A stretch of DNA of 64,000 bases from Winogradskya humida (GTDB lineage Bacteria; Actinomycetota; Actinomycetes; Mycobacteriales; Micromonosporaceae), in NCBI RefSeq assembly GCF_016862215.1, contig NZ_BOMN01000023.1, positions 62,001 to 126,000 on the forward strand. The letters run 5' to 3'. Every line of letters starts with the position of its first letter. Positions within the stretch are counted from its first letter, which is position 1. Positions 42,741 through 52,288 of this stretch are shown here, one piece after another. The notes beneath the pieces are model-generated. The model was not told the DNA's origin. It searched no databases and saw only the letters and a list, made by a program, of their open reading frames with translations. Both the position numbers and the translations under genes were made by a program.

Positions 42741-43772
42741 TCACGCAGAGCGTGGGGGAGCGGTACTCCCTCGCAGGACCAGGCGCGTGGGGACGAGGTC
42801 GGTGCCGGGCGAGCCGGGTTCGTTGCGGATCTGGCGCAGCAGGCCCTCCACGCAGCGCCTGCCGACCTCCGCGAAGTCCTGGTGGACCGTGGTCAGCGGG
42901 GGGAAGAACGCGTGGGCGTCGGGGATGTCGTCGAAGCCGACGACGCTGACGTCGCCCGGGATCGAGCGGCCCTGCTCGTGGAAGGCCCGCATCACGCCCA
43001 GCGCCATCTGGTCGTTGGCCGCGAAGATCGCGGTGCAGCCGGGATTCTGGGCGAGCACGAGCCCGGCCTGATACCCCGACTCGGCCGTCCAGTCGCCCAG
43101 TTGCGGCGGCGGGACGGTCTTTCCGGCGGCTTCGAGGGTCTCGCGCCAGGCCTGGGTGCGCCGCCCGGCCGCGAACGACTCGATCGGGCCGCTGACGTGC
43201 CAGACCGTCTCGTGGCCGAGCTCCAGCAGGTGCCGGGTGGCCTGCCGGGCGCCGTCCGCCTGATCGGTGTCGACGACCGGGTAACGCTCGCCTGCGTCCG
43301 AGTCGACGACCACGACCTGCATGTTCGGCGGCAGCTCCAGATTCGCGGCGTCGAGCAGGTGCACTTCCATGATCACGACGACGCCGTCGACGGCGAGCTC
43401 GCCGAGGCGGGTGAACGCGCCCAGCACGCCGTCCTGGGTCGGCATCGCCACGGGGATGAGCGTGATCGCGTACCCCTCCTGGGCTGCCTGGGCCAGGATG
43501 GCTTCGACCGTGCGGCTGTTGCCGGTGGTCGCCAGGGTGAACAGGATGACGCCGAGCGTGCGGAATTCCCCGCGCTTGAGGGCCCGTGCCGCGCTGTTGG
43601 GGCGGTAGCCGAGCTCCTGCATCGCGGCCAGCACCTGCTGGCGGGTCGACTCGACCACGCTGGGATGCCCGGTGGACACGCGCGACACGGTCTGTGACGA
43701 AACCCCGGCCAGGCGCGCGACGTCCGCCATCGATACGCCGCGCCGGGGCCGGCGGCGGGCAGCGTCAGCCAT
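42741..43772 (-). CDS. LacI family repressor of the GH42 sugar operon
   Basis: A 343-residue protein, ATG 43772 (TTG 43778 or Met 43730 are possible). HTH: VSMADVARLAGVSSQTVSRVSTGHPSVVESTR, with hinge RPNSAARALKRG. The ligand domain carries LGVILFTLATTGNSRTVEAIL and FAANDQMALGVMRAFHEQG. Read divergently from the ABC importer operon, with two ATGTTTACG-type palindromes in the gap, it should repress that operon until a beta-galactoside-type sugar binds. Confidence 0.92.
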   Translation of the reverse strand: MADAARRRPRRGVSMADVARLAGVSSQTVSRVSTGHPSVVESTRQQVLAAMQELGYRPNSAARALKRGEFRTLGVILFTLATTGNSRTVEAILAQAAQEGYAITLIPVAMPTQDGVLGAFTRLGELAVDGVVVIMEVHLLDAANLELPPNMQVVVVDSDAGERYPVVDTDQADGARQATRHLLELGHETVWHVSGPIESFAAGRRTQAWRETLEAAGKTVPPPQLGDWTAESGYQAGLVLAQNPGCTAIFAANDQMALGVMRAFHEQGRSIPGDVSVVGFDDIPDAHAFFPPLTTVHQDFAEVGRRCVEGLLRQIRNEPGSPGTDLVPTRLVLRGSTAPPRSA

Positions 43773-43864
43773 GATCAACAGAGCCCTGAGTCATGATCAA
43801 CAAAATCCGGCACGACCTGCGACTCCTCTTGACGATCCGCTGCGGCAGTGTAACGATCACCACG

Positions 43865-43880
43865 ATGTTTACGTTAACAT
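43865..43880. promoter_or_regulatory. LacI operator 1
   Basis: ATGTTTACGTTAACAT, the same palindrome as operator 2 except for one base, 79 bases upstream of it. Confidence 0.7.
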
Positions 43881-43943
43881 CACGATATTGATTTCCGTGA
43901 AACAATGCCTGCCACTGGGCCCTTCCCGCCGACGTGGAGCATG

Positions 43944-43959
43944 ATGTTTACGTAAACAT
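43944..43959. promoter_or_regulatory. LacI operator 2
   Basis: ATGTTTACGTAAACAT is a perfect 16-bp palindrome 26 bases before the GTG start of the first permease, typical for a LacI-family operator with a central CG. Confidence 0.8.
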
Positions 43960-43984
43960 ACTTCGTGCAGAGAAGGGACGTCAC

Positions 43985-44866
43985 GTGGCCGACATCGCTG
44001 TACCGAGACGCCGGTCCTGGACGGGCTGGCGGTTCGTCGGTCCGTTCATGGCCGTCTTCGCTCTGGTCTTCCTCGCACCGATCGTCTATTCGATCTACCT
44101 GAGCCTGTTCAAGAACCGGCTGATCGGCGGCAACTCGTTCGTCGGGCTGGACAACTACCAGCAGGCGCTCACCGACCCGAACTTCTGGTCGTCGGTCGGG
44201 CGGGTGTCGATCTTCCTGGTCGTTCAGGTCCCGATAATGCTGTTCATCGCGCTGCTGGTCGCCCTCGCGATCGACAGCGGCCGGCTCTACGGCAAGTCGT
44301 TCTTCCGGATCTCGATCTTCCTCCCCTACGCCGTGCCCGCCGTGGTGGCCACCCTGATGTGGGGCTTCATCTACGGCACGCAGTTCGGCCTGGTCGGCAA
44401 CATCAACGACGCCTTCAACATCACCCTGCCGGACCCGCTCTCGCCGAGCCTGATCCTCACCTCGATCGGCAACATCGTGACCTGGGAGTTCGTGGGTTAC
44501 AACATGCTGATCTTCTACTCGGCGCTGCGCACGATCCCCACGACGCTCTACGAGTCGGCGGAGATCGACGGCGCCGGTGAGCTGCGGATCATCCGGTCGA
44601 TCAAGCTCCCGGCCATCCGGGGCGCGCTGGTCATCGCCACGATCTTCTCGATCATCGGCAGCTTCCAGCTCTTCAACGAGCCGAGCATCCTGCAGAACGT
44701 CGCGCCCAACGCGATCACGACCTACTTCACCCCGAACCTGTACGCGTACTCGCTGTCGTTCTCGGGCCAGCAGTACAACTACTCCGCCACCGTCGCCATC
44801 GTCATGGGCGTGATCACCATGGTCATCGCCTACGTCGTGCAGCTGCGCGGCACCAAGGAGAGCTGA
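43985..44866 (+). CDS. ABC sugar importer permease (MalF-like)
   Basis: A 293-residue membrane protein from GTG 43985 with AGAAGGGA upstream. Six helices are seen, with the inner-membrane EAA loop YESAEIDGAGELRIIRSIKLPAIRG that contacts the ATPase. It forms a channel with the next permease. No ATPase gene is present here, so a shared MsiK-type ATPase elsewhere is expected, as is usual in actinomycete sugar importers. Confidence 0.93.
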   Translation: MADIAVPRRRSWTGWRFVGPFMAVFALVFLAPIVYSIYLSLFKNRLIGGNSFVGLDNYQQALTDPNFWSSVGRVSIFLVVQVPIMLFIALLVALAIDSGRLYGKSFFRISIFLPYAVPAVVATLMWGFIYGTQFGLVGNINDAFNITLPDPLSPSLILTSIGNIVTWEFVGYNMLIFYSALRTIPTTLYESAEIDGAGELRIIRSIKLPAIRGALVIATIFSIIGSFQLFNEPSILQNVAPNAITTYFTPNLYAYSLSFSGQQYNYSATVAIVMGVITMVIAYVVQLRGTKES

Positions 44867-44871
44867 GCGCC

Positions 44872-45786
44872 ATGACGACCATGGTCACCGCGCCCGAGCG
44901 CACCGGCACCCACAAGTCGCCGCTCACCCCCCGCAAGCCGCGTAACCGCAAGAGCGTGGTCCTCACGCTGGTCACCGGCATCGCGCTGATCTACAGCCTG
45001 ATCCCGCTGGTCTGGCTGCTGATCAACTCGACCAAGACCCAGGACGGGCTGGCGAGCTCGTTCGGCCTGTGGTTCGACGACGGGCACTTCGCGCTCTGGG
45101 ACAACATCCGCGAGACGCTCACGTACAACGACGGCATCTTCGTCCGCTGGCTGGGCAACACGCTGTTCTACGTGATCGTCGGCGCCGGCGGCGCGACCTT
45201 CCTCGCCGTGCTGGCGGGTTACGGCCTGGCGAAGTTCGACTTCCCCGGCAAGAAGGGCGTCTTCGCCATCGTCATCGGCGCGGTCGCCGTCCCCGGCACC
45301 GCGCTGGCTGTGCCCACGTTCCTCATGTTCAGCAAGATGGGCCTGACGAACACGCCGTGGGCCGTCATCATCCCGTCATTGATCACCCCGTTCGGCCTCT
45401 ACCTCATGTGGACCTTCACGGAGCAGGCGATCCCTACGGAGATCATCGAGGCGGCGCGGGTCGACGGGGCCGGCGAGTTCCGCATCTTCTTCCGCCTCGC
45501 CGTGCCGCTGCTCGCCCCGGGCATCGTCACCGTCCTGCTCTTCAGCATGGTCGCGACCTGGAACAACTACTTCCTGCCGCTGATCATGCTCAAGGACCCC
45601 GACTGGTACCCGCTCACCGTCGGGCTGAACGCCTGGAACGCGCAGGCCCAGACCGCCGGCGGGGACGTCGTGTTCAACCTCGTCATCACCGGATCGATGC
45701 TCACGATCCTCCCGCTGCTGGCCGCGTTCCTGCTGCTGCAGCGTTACTGGCAGTCCGGCCTTGCCGCCGGCAGCGTTAAGGAATAA
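44872..45786 (+). CDS. ABC sugar importer permease (MalG-like)
   Basis: A 304-residue membrane protein. The EAA loop reads IIEAARVDGAGEFRIFFRLAVPLLAPG. The first helix is VVLTLVTGIALIYSLIPLVWLL. It starts 5 bases after the MalF-like stop. Together they pass a di- or oligosaccharide into the cell. Confidence 0.93.
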   Translation: MTTMVTAPERTGTHKSPLTPRKPRNRKSVVLTLVTGIALIYSLIPLVWLLINSTKTQDGLASSFGLWFDDGHFALWDNIRETLTYNDGIFVRWLGNTLFYVIVGAGGATFLAVLAGYGLAKFDFPGKKGVFAIVIGAVAVPGTALAVPTFLMFSKMGLTNTPWAVIIPSLITPFGLYLMWTFTEQAIPTEIIEAARVDGAGEFRIFFRLAVPLLAPGIVTVLLFSMVATWNNYFLPLIMLKDPDWYPLTVGLNAWNAQAQTAGGDVVFNLVITGSMLTILPLLAAFLLLQRYWQSGLAAGSVKE

Positions 45787-45797
45787 GGAGATCACGC

Positions 45798-47147
45798 ATG
45801 ACCACTTTCACCCGGCGGCGTCTGCTCGGCCTGGCCGCGCTCGCTACCGCCACCACCCTCACCCTCGCCGCGTGCGGCGGCGGTGACGACGACTCCTCGT
45901 CGGGCACGTCAGGCACGACCGTTTCCGACGCCGACGTGACCGCCGCGCTGCAGAAGGGCGGCAACCTGACCGTCTGGGCGTGGGAGCCGACCCTCAAGCA
46001 GGTCGTCGCGAATTTCCAGAAGACCTACCCGAACGTGAAGATCAACCTGGTGAACGCCGGCACCGGCAACGACCAGTACACGGCTCTGCAGAACGCGTTC
46101 GCGGCCGGCTCGGGCATCCCGGACGTCGCGCAGATCGAGTACTACGCGCTGCCGCAGTTCGCGCTCGGTAAGTCGATCACCGATCTGAACCAGATGGGCG
46201 CCTCGTCGCTCAAGGCCGACTTCAGCCCGGGCCCGTGGGCGTCGGTCCAGTCCGGCAGTGGCACATTCGGGCTCCCGATGGACTCGGGCCCCATGGCGAT
46301 GTTCTACAACAAGGACGTCTTCGACAAGTACAAGATCACGGTCCCGACCACGTGGACCGAGTTCCTCGACGCCGCTCGCAAGCTGCACGCCGCGGACCCG
46401 AAGGCGTACATCGCCAACGACACCGGCGACGCGGGCTTCGTCACCAGCCTCATCTGGCAGGCCGGCGGCAAGCCGTACCAGGTCGACGGCACCAACGTCA
46501 CGATCAACCTGAACGACGCCGGCTCGCAGGAGTTCGTCAAGGTCTGGCAGGCGCTGATCAGCGAGAAGCTGCTCGCGCCGATCAGCTCCTGGAGCGACCA
46601 GTGGTACCAGGGCCTCGGCAACGGGTCCATCGCCACCCTGAACACCGGCGCGTGGATGCCCGCCAACTTCACCTCCGGCGCCCCCGCGGGCTCCGGTAAG
46701 TGGCGCGTCGCGGCCCTGCCGCAGTGGACCGCCGGTGGCACCGCCTCCGCCGAGAACGGTGGCAGCTCGCTCGCCATCCCGGAGAAGTCCTCCAACAAGG
46801 CACTCGCGTACGGCTTCCTGAAGTACGCCAACGACGGCGACGGCGTGCAGACCCGCGTCGACAACGGCGCGTTCCCGGCCACCGTCAAGCAGCTCGACTC
46901 CGCGGCGTTCCTCAACACCGAGTTCAAGTACTTCGGCGGCCAGAAGGCCAACGAGATCTTCGCCGCTTCCTCGAAGAACGTGACGCCCGGCTGGTCGTAC
47001 CTGCCCTTCCAGGTGTACGCGAACAGCATCTTCAACGACAGCGTCGGCAAGGCGTACGTCTCCTCGACGCCGCTGGCCGATGGCCTCAAGGCGTGGCAGG
47101 ACCAGTCCGCGGCGTACGGCAAGGAGCAGGGGTTCACGGTCAAGTGA
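45798..47147 (+). CDS. Sugar-binding lipoprotein of the ABC importer
   Basis: A 449-residue extracellular protein. The signal has RRR then a hydrophobic core and lipobox LAAC (Cys 27), possibly Tat-type. The solute-binding family 1 fold shows in NLTVWAWEPTLKQVVANF, IPDVAQIEYYALPQFAL, PMDSGPMAMFYNKDVFDKY and WYQGLGNGSIATLNTGAWM. Its stop overlaps the GH42 GTG by 4 bases, so cargo capture and hydrolysis are tightly linked. Confidence 0.92.
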   Translation: MTTFTRRRLLGLAALATATTLTLAACGGGDDDSSSGTSGTTVSDADVTAALQKGGNLTVWAWEPTLKQVVANFQKTYPNVKINLVNAGTGNDQYTALQNAFAAGSGIPDVAQIEYYALPQFALGKSITDLNQMGASSLKADFSPGPWASVQSGSGTFGLPMDSGPMAMFYNKDVFDKYKITVPTTWTEFLDAARKLHAADPKAYIANDTGDAGFVTSLIWQAGGKPYQVDGTNVTINLNDAGSQEFVKVWQALISEKLLAPISSWSDQWYQGLGNGSIATLNTGAWMPANFTSGAPAGSGKWRVAALPQWTAGGTASAENGGSSLAIPEKSSNKALAYGFLKYANDGDGVQTRVDNGAFPATVKQLDSAAFLNTEFKYFGGQKANEIFAASSKNVTPGWSYLPFQVYANSIFNDSVGKAYVSSTPLADGLKAWQDQSAAYGKEQGFTVK

Positions 47148-49132
47148 CAACTCGCTGGCTTCGCCCGACCCAGCCGGGGCAGCAGCCCCGGCTGGAGTAC
47201 GGCGCCGACTACAACCCCGAGCAGTGGCCGCGGGAGGTCTGGGACGAGGACGTGCGCGCCATGCGTGCGGCCGGCGTCACGATCGTCTCGCTCGCCATCT
47301 TCTCGTGGGCACGCCTCGAGCCGACCGAGGGTGAGTACGACTTCGGCTGGCTCGACGAGATCCTGGATCTGCTGCACGCCGGGGGCATCTCGGTCGACCT
47401 CGCGACCGCGACGGCCTCGCCGCCGCCGTGGCTGACCACGAAGCACCCGGAGATCCTCCCGGTAGACCAGCAGGGCCGCACGATCTGGCCGGGCGGGCGT
47501 CAGCAGTGGCGCCCCACCTCGCCGATCTTCCGCGAGCACGCCCTGCGCCTGGTCCGCGTGATGGCGCAGCGTTATGGAAGCCACCCGGCGCTGACCGCGT
47601 GGCACGTCTCCAACGAGCTGGGCTGTCACAACATCTACGACTACTCCGACGACGCCGCGGCGGCGTTCCGGTCGTGGTTGCAGGAGAAGTACGGCACTCT
47701 CGACGCGCTCAACGCGGCGTGGGGCACCTCGTTCTGGTCGCAGCACTACAGCGACTGGGCGCAGATCCTCCCGCCGAGGCTGGCGGCGACCCACCCGAAC
47801 CCGACCCAGCAGCTCGACTTCAAGCGGTTCTCGTCCGAGGCCCTGCGTGTGTACCTGCGCGCCGAGCGGGACGTGCTGCACGAGCTGACGCCGGGCATCC
47901 CGGTCACCACCAACTTCATGATCATGGGCGAGCAGAAGCCGATGGACTACGCCGCGTGGGCGGCCGACGTCGACTTCGTCTCGAACGACCACTACCGCCT
48001 GCCGGGTGCGCAGTCGCTGGACGACCTGTCGTTCTCGGCGAACCTCACCGGCGGGGTGGCGGGCGGCAAGCCGTGGTTCCTCATGGAGCACTCGACCAGC
48101 GCGGTCAACTGGCAGCCGATCAACGTCCCGAAGAAGCCGGGCGAGCTGGCGCGTGACTCGCTCACGCACGTCGCGCACGGTGCCGACGCGGTCTGCTTCT
48201 TCCAGTGGCGCCAGTCGAAGGCCGGAGCCGAGAAGTACCACTCGGCGATGGTCCCGCACGCCGGCGAGGACAGCACGCTGTTCCGCGACGTCGTGGCGCT
48301 GGGGGACACCCTGCGCAAGCTCGCCCCGATCTCGGGGACCGAGCGCACGCCGTCACGGGCCGCGATCGTCTTCGACTGGGACTCGTGGTGGGCCAGCGAG
48401 CAGGATTCGCACCCGACCGATCGGCTGCGGTACAAGCAGGAGGCCCTCGACTGGTACACGGCGTTCCTCGACCTCGGCGTCCGCGCCGACGTCGTGCCGT
48501 CGCACGCCGAGCTCGCCGGTTACGACATGGTCGTGGCGCCGATCCTGCACGTGGTGCCGCAGGCGCTGCGGGAACGCCTCGAGTCCTACGTGAACGCCGG
48601 GGGACACCTCGTCACCACGTACTTCTCGGGGGTCGTCGACGAGAACGACCACATCTGGCTCGGTGGCTACCCGGGTGCGCTGCGTGACCTGCTCGGCATC
48701 CGGATAGAGGAGTTCGAGCCGTTGCTGGACGGCGACAGCGCCGCGCTCGACAACGGCACCATCGGCACGGTCTGGACCGATCGCGTCGAGGTCACCGCTG
48801 CGGGGGTGGAGGTGCTCGCCGGCTACAAGGACGGCGGTGCGGCCATCACGCGGCGCAGCGTGGGGACGGGCTCGGCGGCGTACGTGTCGACCCGGCTCGG
48901 TCCGGAAGGTCTCGTCCCGGTCCTGGGTGACCTGTTGCAGCGGGCCGGGATCGTCAGTGAACTGCCGGAGGAACTGCGCGGGCGGGTCGAGCTCGCGGTG
49001 CGCGGCGACTACTGGTTCGTGGTGAACCGGACCGCCGAGCCGGTCGAGCTGACCGGTCTCGACGGCGAGGTGCTGCACGGCTCGGGCACGCTGCTCGAGG
49101 CACGCGGCGTCACGGTGCTCAAGAAGGTCTAG
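47144..49132 (+). CDS. GH42 beta-galactosidase
   Basis: A 662-residue intracellular enzyme, GTG 47144. N-terminal LEYGADYNPEQWPREVWDED is the GH42 opening. Acid/base Glu lies in AWHVSNELGCH and the nucleophile Glu in WFLMEHSTSAVNW. The trimerisation domain with FDWDSWWASEQDSHP and a C-terminal beta domain follow. No signal peptide is present, so it acts on sugars brought in by the ABC importer. Its end overlaps the convergent kinase gene by 14 bases. Confidence 0.95.
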   Translation: MTTRWLRPTQPGQQPRLEYGADYNPEQWPREVWDEDVRAMRAAGVTIVSLAIFSWARLEPTEGEYDFGWLDEILDLLHAGGISVDLATATASPPPWLTTKHPEILPVDQQGRTIWPGGRQQWRPTSPIFREHALRLVRVMAQRYGSHPALTAWHVSNELGCHNIYDYSDDAAAAFRSWLQEKYGTLDALNAAWGTSFWSQHYSDWAQILPPRLAATHPNPTQQLDFKRFSSEALRVYLRAERDVLHELTPGIPVTTNFMIMGEQKPMDYAAWAADVDFVSNDHYRLPGAQSLDDLSFSANLTGGVAGGKPWFLMEHSTSAVNWQPINVPKKPGELARDSLTHVAHGADAVCFFQWRQSKAGAEKYHSAMVPHAGEDSTLFRDVVALGDTLRKLAPISGTERTPSRAAIVFDWDSWWASEQDSHPTDRLRYKQEALDWYTAFLDLGVRADVVPSHAELAGYDMVVAPILHVVPQALRERLESYVNAGGHLVTTYFSGVVDENDHIWLGGYPGALRDLLGIRIEEFEPLLDGDSAALDNGTIGTVWTDRVEVTAAGVEVLAGYKDGGAAITRRSVGTGSAAYVSTRLGPEGLVPVLGDLLQRAGIVSELPEELRGRVELAVRGDYWFVVNRTAEPVELTGLDGEVLHGSGTLLEARGVTVLKKV

Positions 49133-50636
49133 ACGCCGACGGGATCGCGGCCTCCGAGAGGGGGCCGCGGTCCACGAAGCTGACGCTGAGGTTCGGCGTC
49201 CAGTCGTCGGCGACCTCGACGATCACCGTGCGGTTGCCCGGATCCCAGAGCACCGCGCCGGACTCGTCGTTGCGCATCGTGTAGCGCTCGCGACCCTTGT
49301 CGTCCTTCTTGCCGATCGCGGAGAAGGAGAACAGGGTCGCTTTGGTCGGCTTGCACTCCGCCGGGACGAGGAACGCAGAGCCCTCCGGATCGTTGCGCAC
49401 CCCGAGGCACGTCTCCGGCCCGGCGACGCCCTCGCGCAGGGTGCGGACCAGATAATCGACGCCGACCGGCTCCAGCAGGAACAACGACTTGTTCCCGGTG
49501 CCGTCGGCGGCCCGCACCCTCGGGTCCTGCACGTCGAGGGCAAGGTCACGGTCGATCTCGTCGACGTGCAGCAGCGTGAGGTTGCGCCCGGCGAGGATCT
49601 CGGCGTGCGGGTCCACCGACGGCGTGGGCCGCACGACCGGAGCGTCAGCCGTCCGCTCGGACCCGGCATTCGAGCGGTCCATGCCGATGCGGGCGCCGAA
49701 CATCCCGGCCAGCACCGCCACGATCACCGCGACGGGGAGCAGGAACCGCTGTCGTTTCCTCGGCTGCGGCGTGACCGTCGTGGCCTCCTGCGCCAGGGCC
49801 GCGACGCCCGCCTCCCCGGTGCCACCGGCCAGCAGCAGATCGAGCAGCTGACGTGCGGTGGGCCGGTCCTTGGGCTCCTTGGCCAGCGCGCGGGCCACCA
49901 GGGCCCGCAGCGGCTCGGGCAGGCCGCTCAGCTCGGGCGGCTGGGTCAGGATGCGCATCGCGGTCGCCGCCGCCGAGTCCGCCGCGAACGGGGTGCGGCC
50001 GGTCGCCGCGTAGGCCACCACGGCACCCCACGCGAAGATGTCCGCCGCCGGACCGACCTGACGCCCACCGGCGTCGTCGAACCGTTCCGGTGCCATATAA
50101 GCGACAGTGCCAACCATCTGATCGGTACGCGTGTGAGCGCTCGTCGCCTCGAAAGCGCGCGCGATCCCGAAGTCGATGACCTTGATGCCACCCATCGCGA
50201 TGAGCACGTTGCCGGGCTTGAGATCACGATGGATCACGCCCGCGCCGTGGATCGCGGTCAGCGCCGTCGCTATGCCGACCGCCGCACCGTGCAGCGCGGA
50301 GCCGGTCAGCGGTCCCTTGTCGGCGATCACGGCCTGCAGGCTCGGCCCCTCGACGTACTCCACCACGAGATAGGGCGGGTCGTGGTCGGGGTCGGCGTCG
50401 AGCACCTCGGCGGTGGAGAACGGCGGCACCTGTTTGGCCCGGCTGACCTCGCTGCGGAACCGCCCCCGGAACTCCTGCTCGTCGGCGAACTCCGGCCGGA
50501 CCATCTTGATGGCCACCCGCCGGCCCGCGTCGTCGCTGCCCAGATAGACGGTGCCCATGCCGCCCTGCCCGAGACGGCCCAGCAGCTCGTAGCGCCCGAG
50601 CCGGGTCTGTTCGCCCGGCCGCAGCGGCATGGTCAT
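49119..50636 (-). CDS. Transmembrane Ser/Thr protein kinase, paralogue of the 36774-38369 kinase
   Basis: A 505-residue protein, ATG 50636 after GGGGAGGA. Kinase motifs: GQGGMGTVYLG, VAIKMVRPEF, HRDLKPGNVLI, DFGIARAFEAT and MAPERFDD. The membrane helix LLPVAVIVAVLAGMFGARIG is near residue 322. The outer part (~160 residues) has the ETCLGVRNDPEGSAFLV and RYTMRNDESGAVLWDPG segments, unlike the other kinase's outer domain, and no PASTA. The kinase parts share long identical stretches (for example the TRTDQMVGTVAYMAPERF segment). It adjoins an endoglucanase gene, so cell-surface sugar sensing is a reasonable guess. Confidence 0.92.
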   Translation of the reverse strand: MTMPLRPGEQTRLGRYELLGRLGQGGMGTVYLGSDDAGRRVAIKMVRPEFADEQEFRGRFRSEVSRAKQVPPFSTAEVLDADPDHDPPYLVVEYVEGPSLQAVIADKGPLTGSALHGAAVGIATALTAIHGAGVIHRDLKPGNVLIAMGGIKVIDFGIARAFEATSAHTRTDQMVGTVAYMAPERFDDAGGRQVGPAADIFAWGAVVAYAATGRTPFAADSAAATAMRILTQPPELSGLPEPLRALVARALAKEPKDRPTARQLLDLLLAGGTGEAGVAALAQEATTVTPQPRKRQRFLLPVAVIVAVLAGMFGARIGMDRSNAGSERTADAPVVRPTPSVDPHAEILAGRNLTLLHVDEIDRDLALDVQDPRVRAADGTGNKSLFLLEPVGVDYLVRTLREGVAGPETCLGVRNDPEGSAFLVPAECKPTKATLFSFSAIGKKDDKGRERYTMRNDESGAVLWDPGNRTVIVEVADDWTPNLSVSFVDRGPLSEAAIPSASRPS

Positions 50637-50829
50637 GATCGGTGGTCCTCCCCGTGGATCGTTCGACGTCACCCTAATGGGCGACACCAAAAAAACTTTT
50701 GCGACGCGAGCAACCTTTCCGGTGCCGTGGACCACTGAGTGGTTGTTCGCCCGCGGAGGGGCGGCTCCGGACCTCACCGCCCCTCCGCGCGCGAGCGTTG
50801 TGCCCTTGTCCCCGTCGAGAAGGCTCCAC

Positions 50830-51684
50830 ATGGTGCGCAAGCGATACGTCATCCCGATCGCCGTCGGTGCCGCGGCCGGCGTCGCTGTCGCCGTGGGCGT
50901 CATGCAGGCCGACGCCGCTGTCAGCACCTCGTCTTCACGGTCCGTCGCCGCGTCATCGTCACCGTCGCCGTCCGCGACCTCCGCCCCGGTGAAGGGCGTC
51001 GAGAACTGCGCGGCGGGCGGGGAGATCACGGCCGGGAAGTACTGGCTGAACAACAACCAGTGGGGCAAGGACACCGGCACGGGTACGCAGTGCGTGACCA
51101 GGTCCTCGCTCGACGGTGACACCCTCGCGTGGAGCACCACCTGGGACTGGACGGGTCAGCAGAATTCGGTCAAGTCCTACGCCAGCGCGGTCCTCGGCTG
51201 GCACTGGGGCTGGAAAGCCGGCAACACGGGCCTGCCCGTCCGTCTCTCCGACCGCGAACCGGTTAACGCCGACTGGGACTTCACAGTGAAGCAGGACACC
51301 CCGAACACCATGAACGTCGCGTACGACCTGTGGCTGCACGACGTCGCCGAGCCGGACTGGCAGGACCAGCCCACCGACGAGATCATGGTGTGGCTCTACC
51401 ACTCCGGCGGCGCGGGCCCGGTCGGCACCAGGCAGGCGACCGTGACGATCGGCGGGACCAGCTGGGACCTCTACCGCGGGAACATCGGGTGGAACGTGTA
51501 CTCGTTCGTGCGTACCGACAATGCCGAAGGCTCGGACCTGGACCTGCGCGACTTCACCGACGACCTGACTGCCAGGGCGTGGCTGCCCGCGACGAAGTAT
51601 CTTTCCAGCGTGCAGGCCGGCACGGAGATCTTCACCGGCTCGGGAACGCTGGACACCGATTCCTACTCAGTGCGGATCGGCTGA
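50830..51684 (+). CDS. Secreted GH12 endoglucanase/xyloglucanase
   Basis: A 284-residue secreted protein. The signal peptide (KRYVIPIAVGAAAGVAVAVG) ends near residue 33, with a Ser/Pro linker to about 60. The GH12 jelly roll shows YWLNNNQWGKDTGTGTQC, the nucleophile Glu in TDEIMVWLYHSG, and the acid/base Glu in QAGTEIFTGSGTL. It should cut beta-1,4-glucan or xyloglucan outside the cell. ATG 50830 follows GAGAAGG. It has no carbohydrate-binding module. Confidence 0.9.
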   Translation: MVRKRYVIPIAVGAAAGVAVAVGVMQADAAVSTSSSRSVAASSSPSPSATSAPVKGVENCAAGGEITAGKYWLNNNQWGKDTGTGTQCVTRSSLDGDTLAWSTTWDWTGQQNSVKSYASAVLGWHWGWKAGNTGLPVRLSDREPVNADWDFTVKQDTPNTMNVAYDLWLHDVAEPDWQDQPTDEIMVWLYHSGGAGPVGTRQATVTIGGTSWDLYRGNIGWNVYSFVRTDNAEGSDLDLRDFTDDLTARAWLPATKYLSSVQAGTEIFTGSGTLDTDSYSVRIG

Positions 51685-51766
51685 CATACTCCGGCTGCCC
51701 CGGTCCCCAAGATCTGCCCCTGCCGGGGCAGCCGGCCCCCCGCTGAACCTCCCGAGGAAGGACCAC

Positions 51767-52288
51767 GTGACCGATCTCGACGCCGAGCGTGCCTTCCGCC
51801 GCTTCTTCGACCAGCACCACGCGGACCTGTCCCGGCTCGCGTACCTCGTGACCGGTGACTCCGGGATCGCCGACGACCTCGCCGCCGACGCGTTCACCGA
51901 GGTGTGGCGGCACTGGGCGCGCGTGCAGGCGGCGGACAGCCCCCTCGCGTACGCCCGGGGCATCGTCACCAACCTGGCCCGGCAGTGGATCAAACGCCAG
52001 ACCCGGGAACGCCACGGCATGCTGCGGCTCGGCCTGCTGCGCCGCGATCGCGCCGAGCCGGACACCCCGGCGATCATGGATGTACGCGCGGCGCTGGCCC
52101 GCCTCCCGGTCCGCCGCCGCGAATGCGTGATCCTGCGGTACGCGTTCGACGTCCCCGAACGTGAGGTCGCCGAGATCCTCGGCATCTCGATCGGCGCGGT
52201 GAAGAGCCAGACGTCGCGGGGCGCCGCCCAGCTGAGCACGTTCCTGCAGGAGATCCCGATGAGCATCGGAGGAGGCCTCAATGCGTGA
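51767..52288 (+). CDS. ECF RNA polymerase sigma factor (SigE/SigM-like)
   Basis: A 173-residue protein from GTG 51767 after GAGGAAGGA. Region 2: FRRFFDQHHADLSRLAYLVTGD and DLAADAFTEVWRHWARV. Region 4: LPVRRRECVILRYAFDVPEREVAEILGISIGAVKSQTSRG. The next gene overlaps it by 8 bases and encodes a membrane protein, likely its regulator. Confidence 0.92.
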   Translation: MTDLDAERAFRRFFDQHHADLSRLAYLVTGDSGIADDLAADAFTEVWRHWARVQAADSPLAYARGIVTNLARQWIKRQTRERHGMLRLGLLRRDRAEPDTPAIMDVRAALARLPVRRRECVILRYAFDVPEREVAEILGISIGAVKSQTSRGAAQLSTFLQEIPMSIGGGLNA

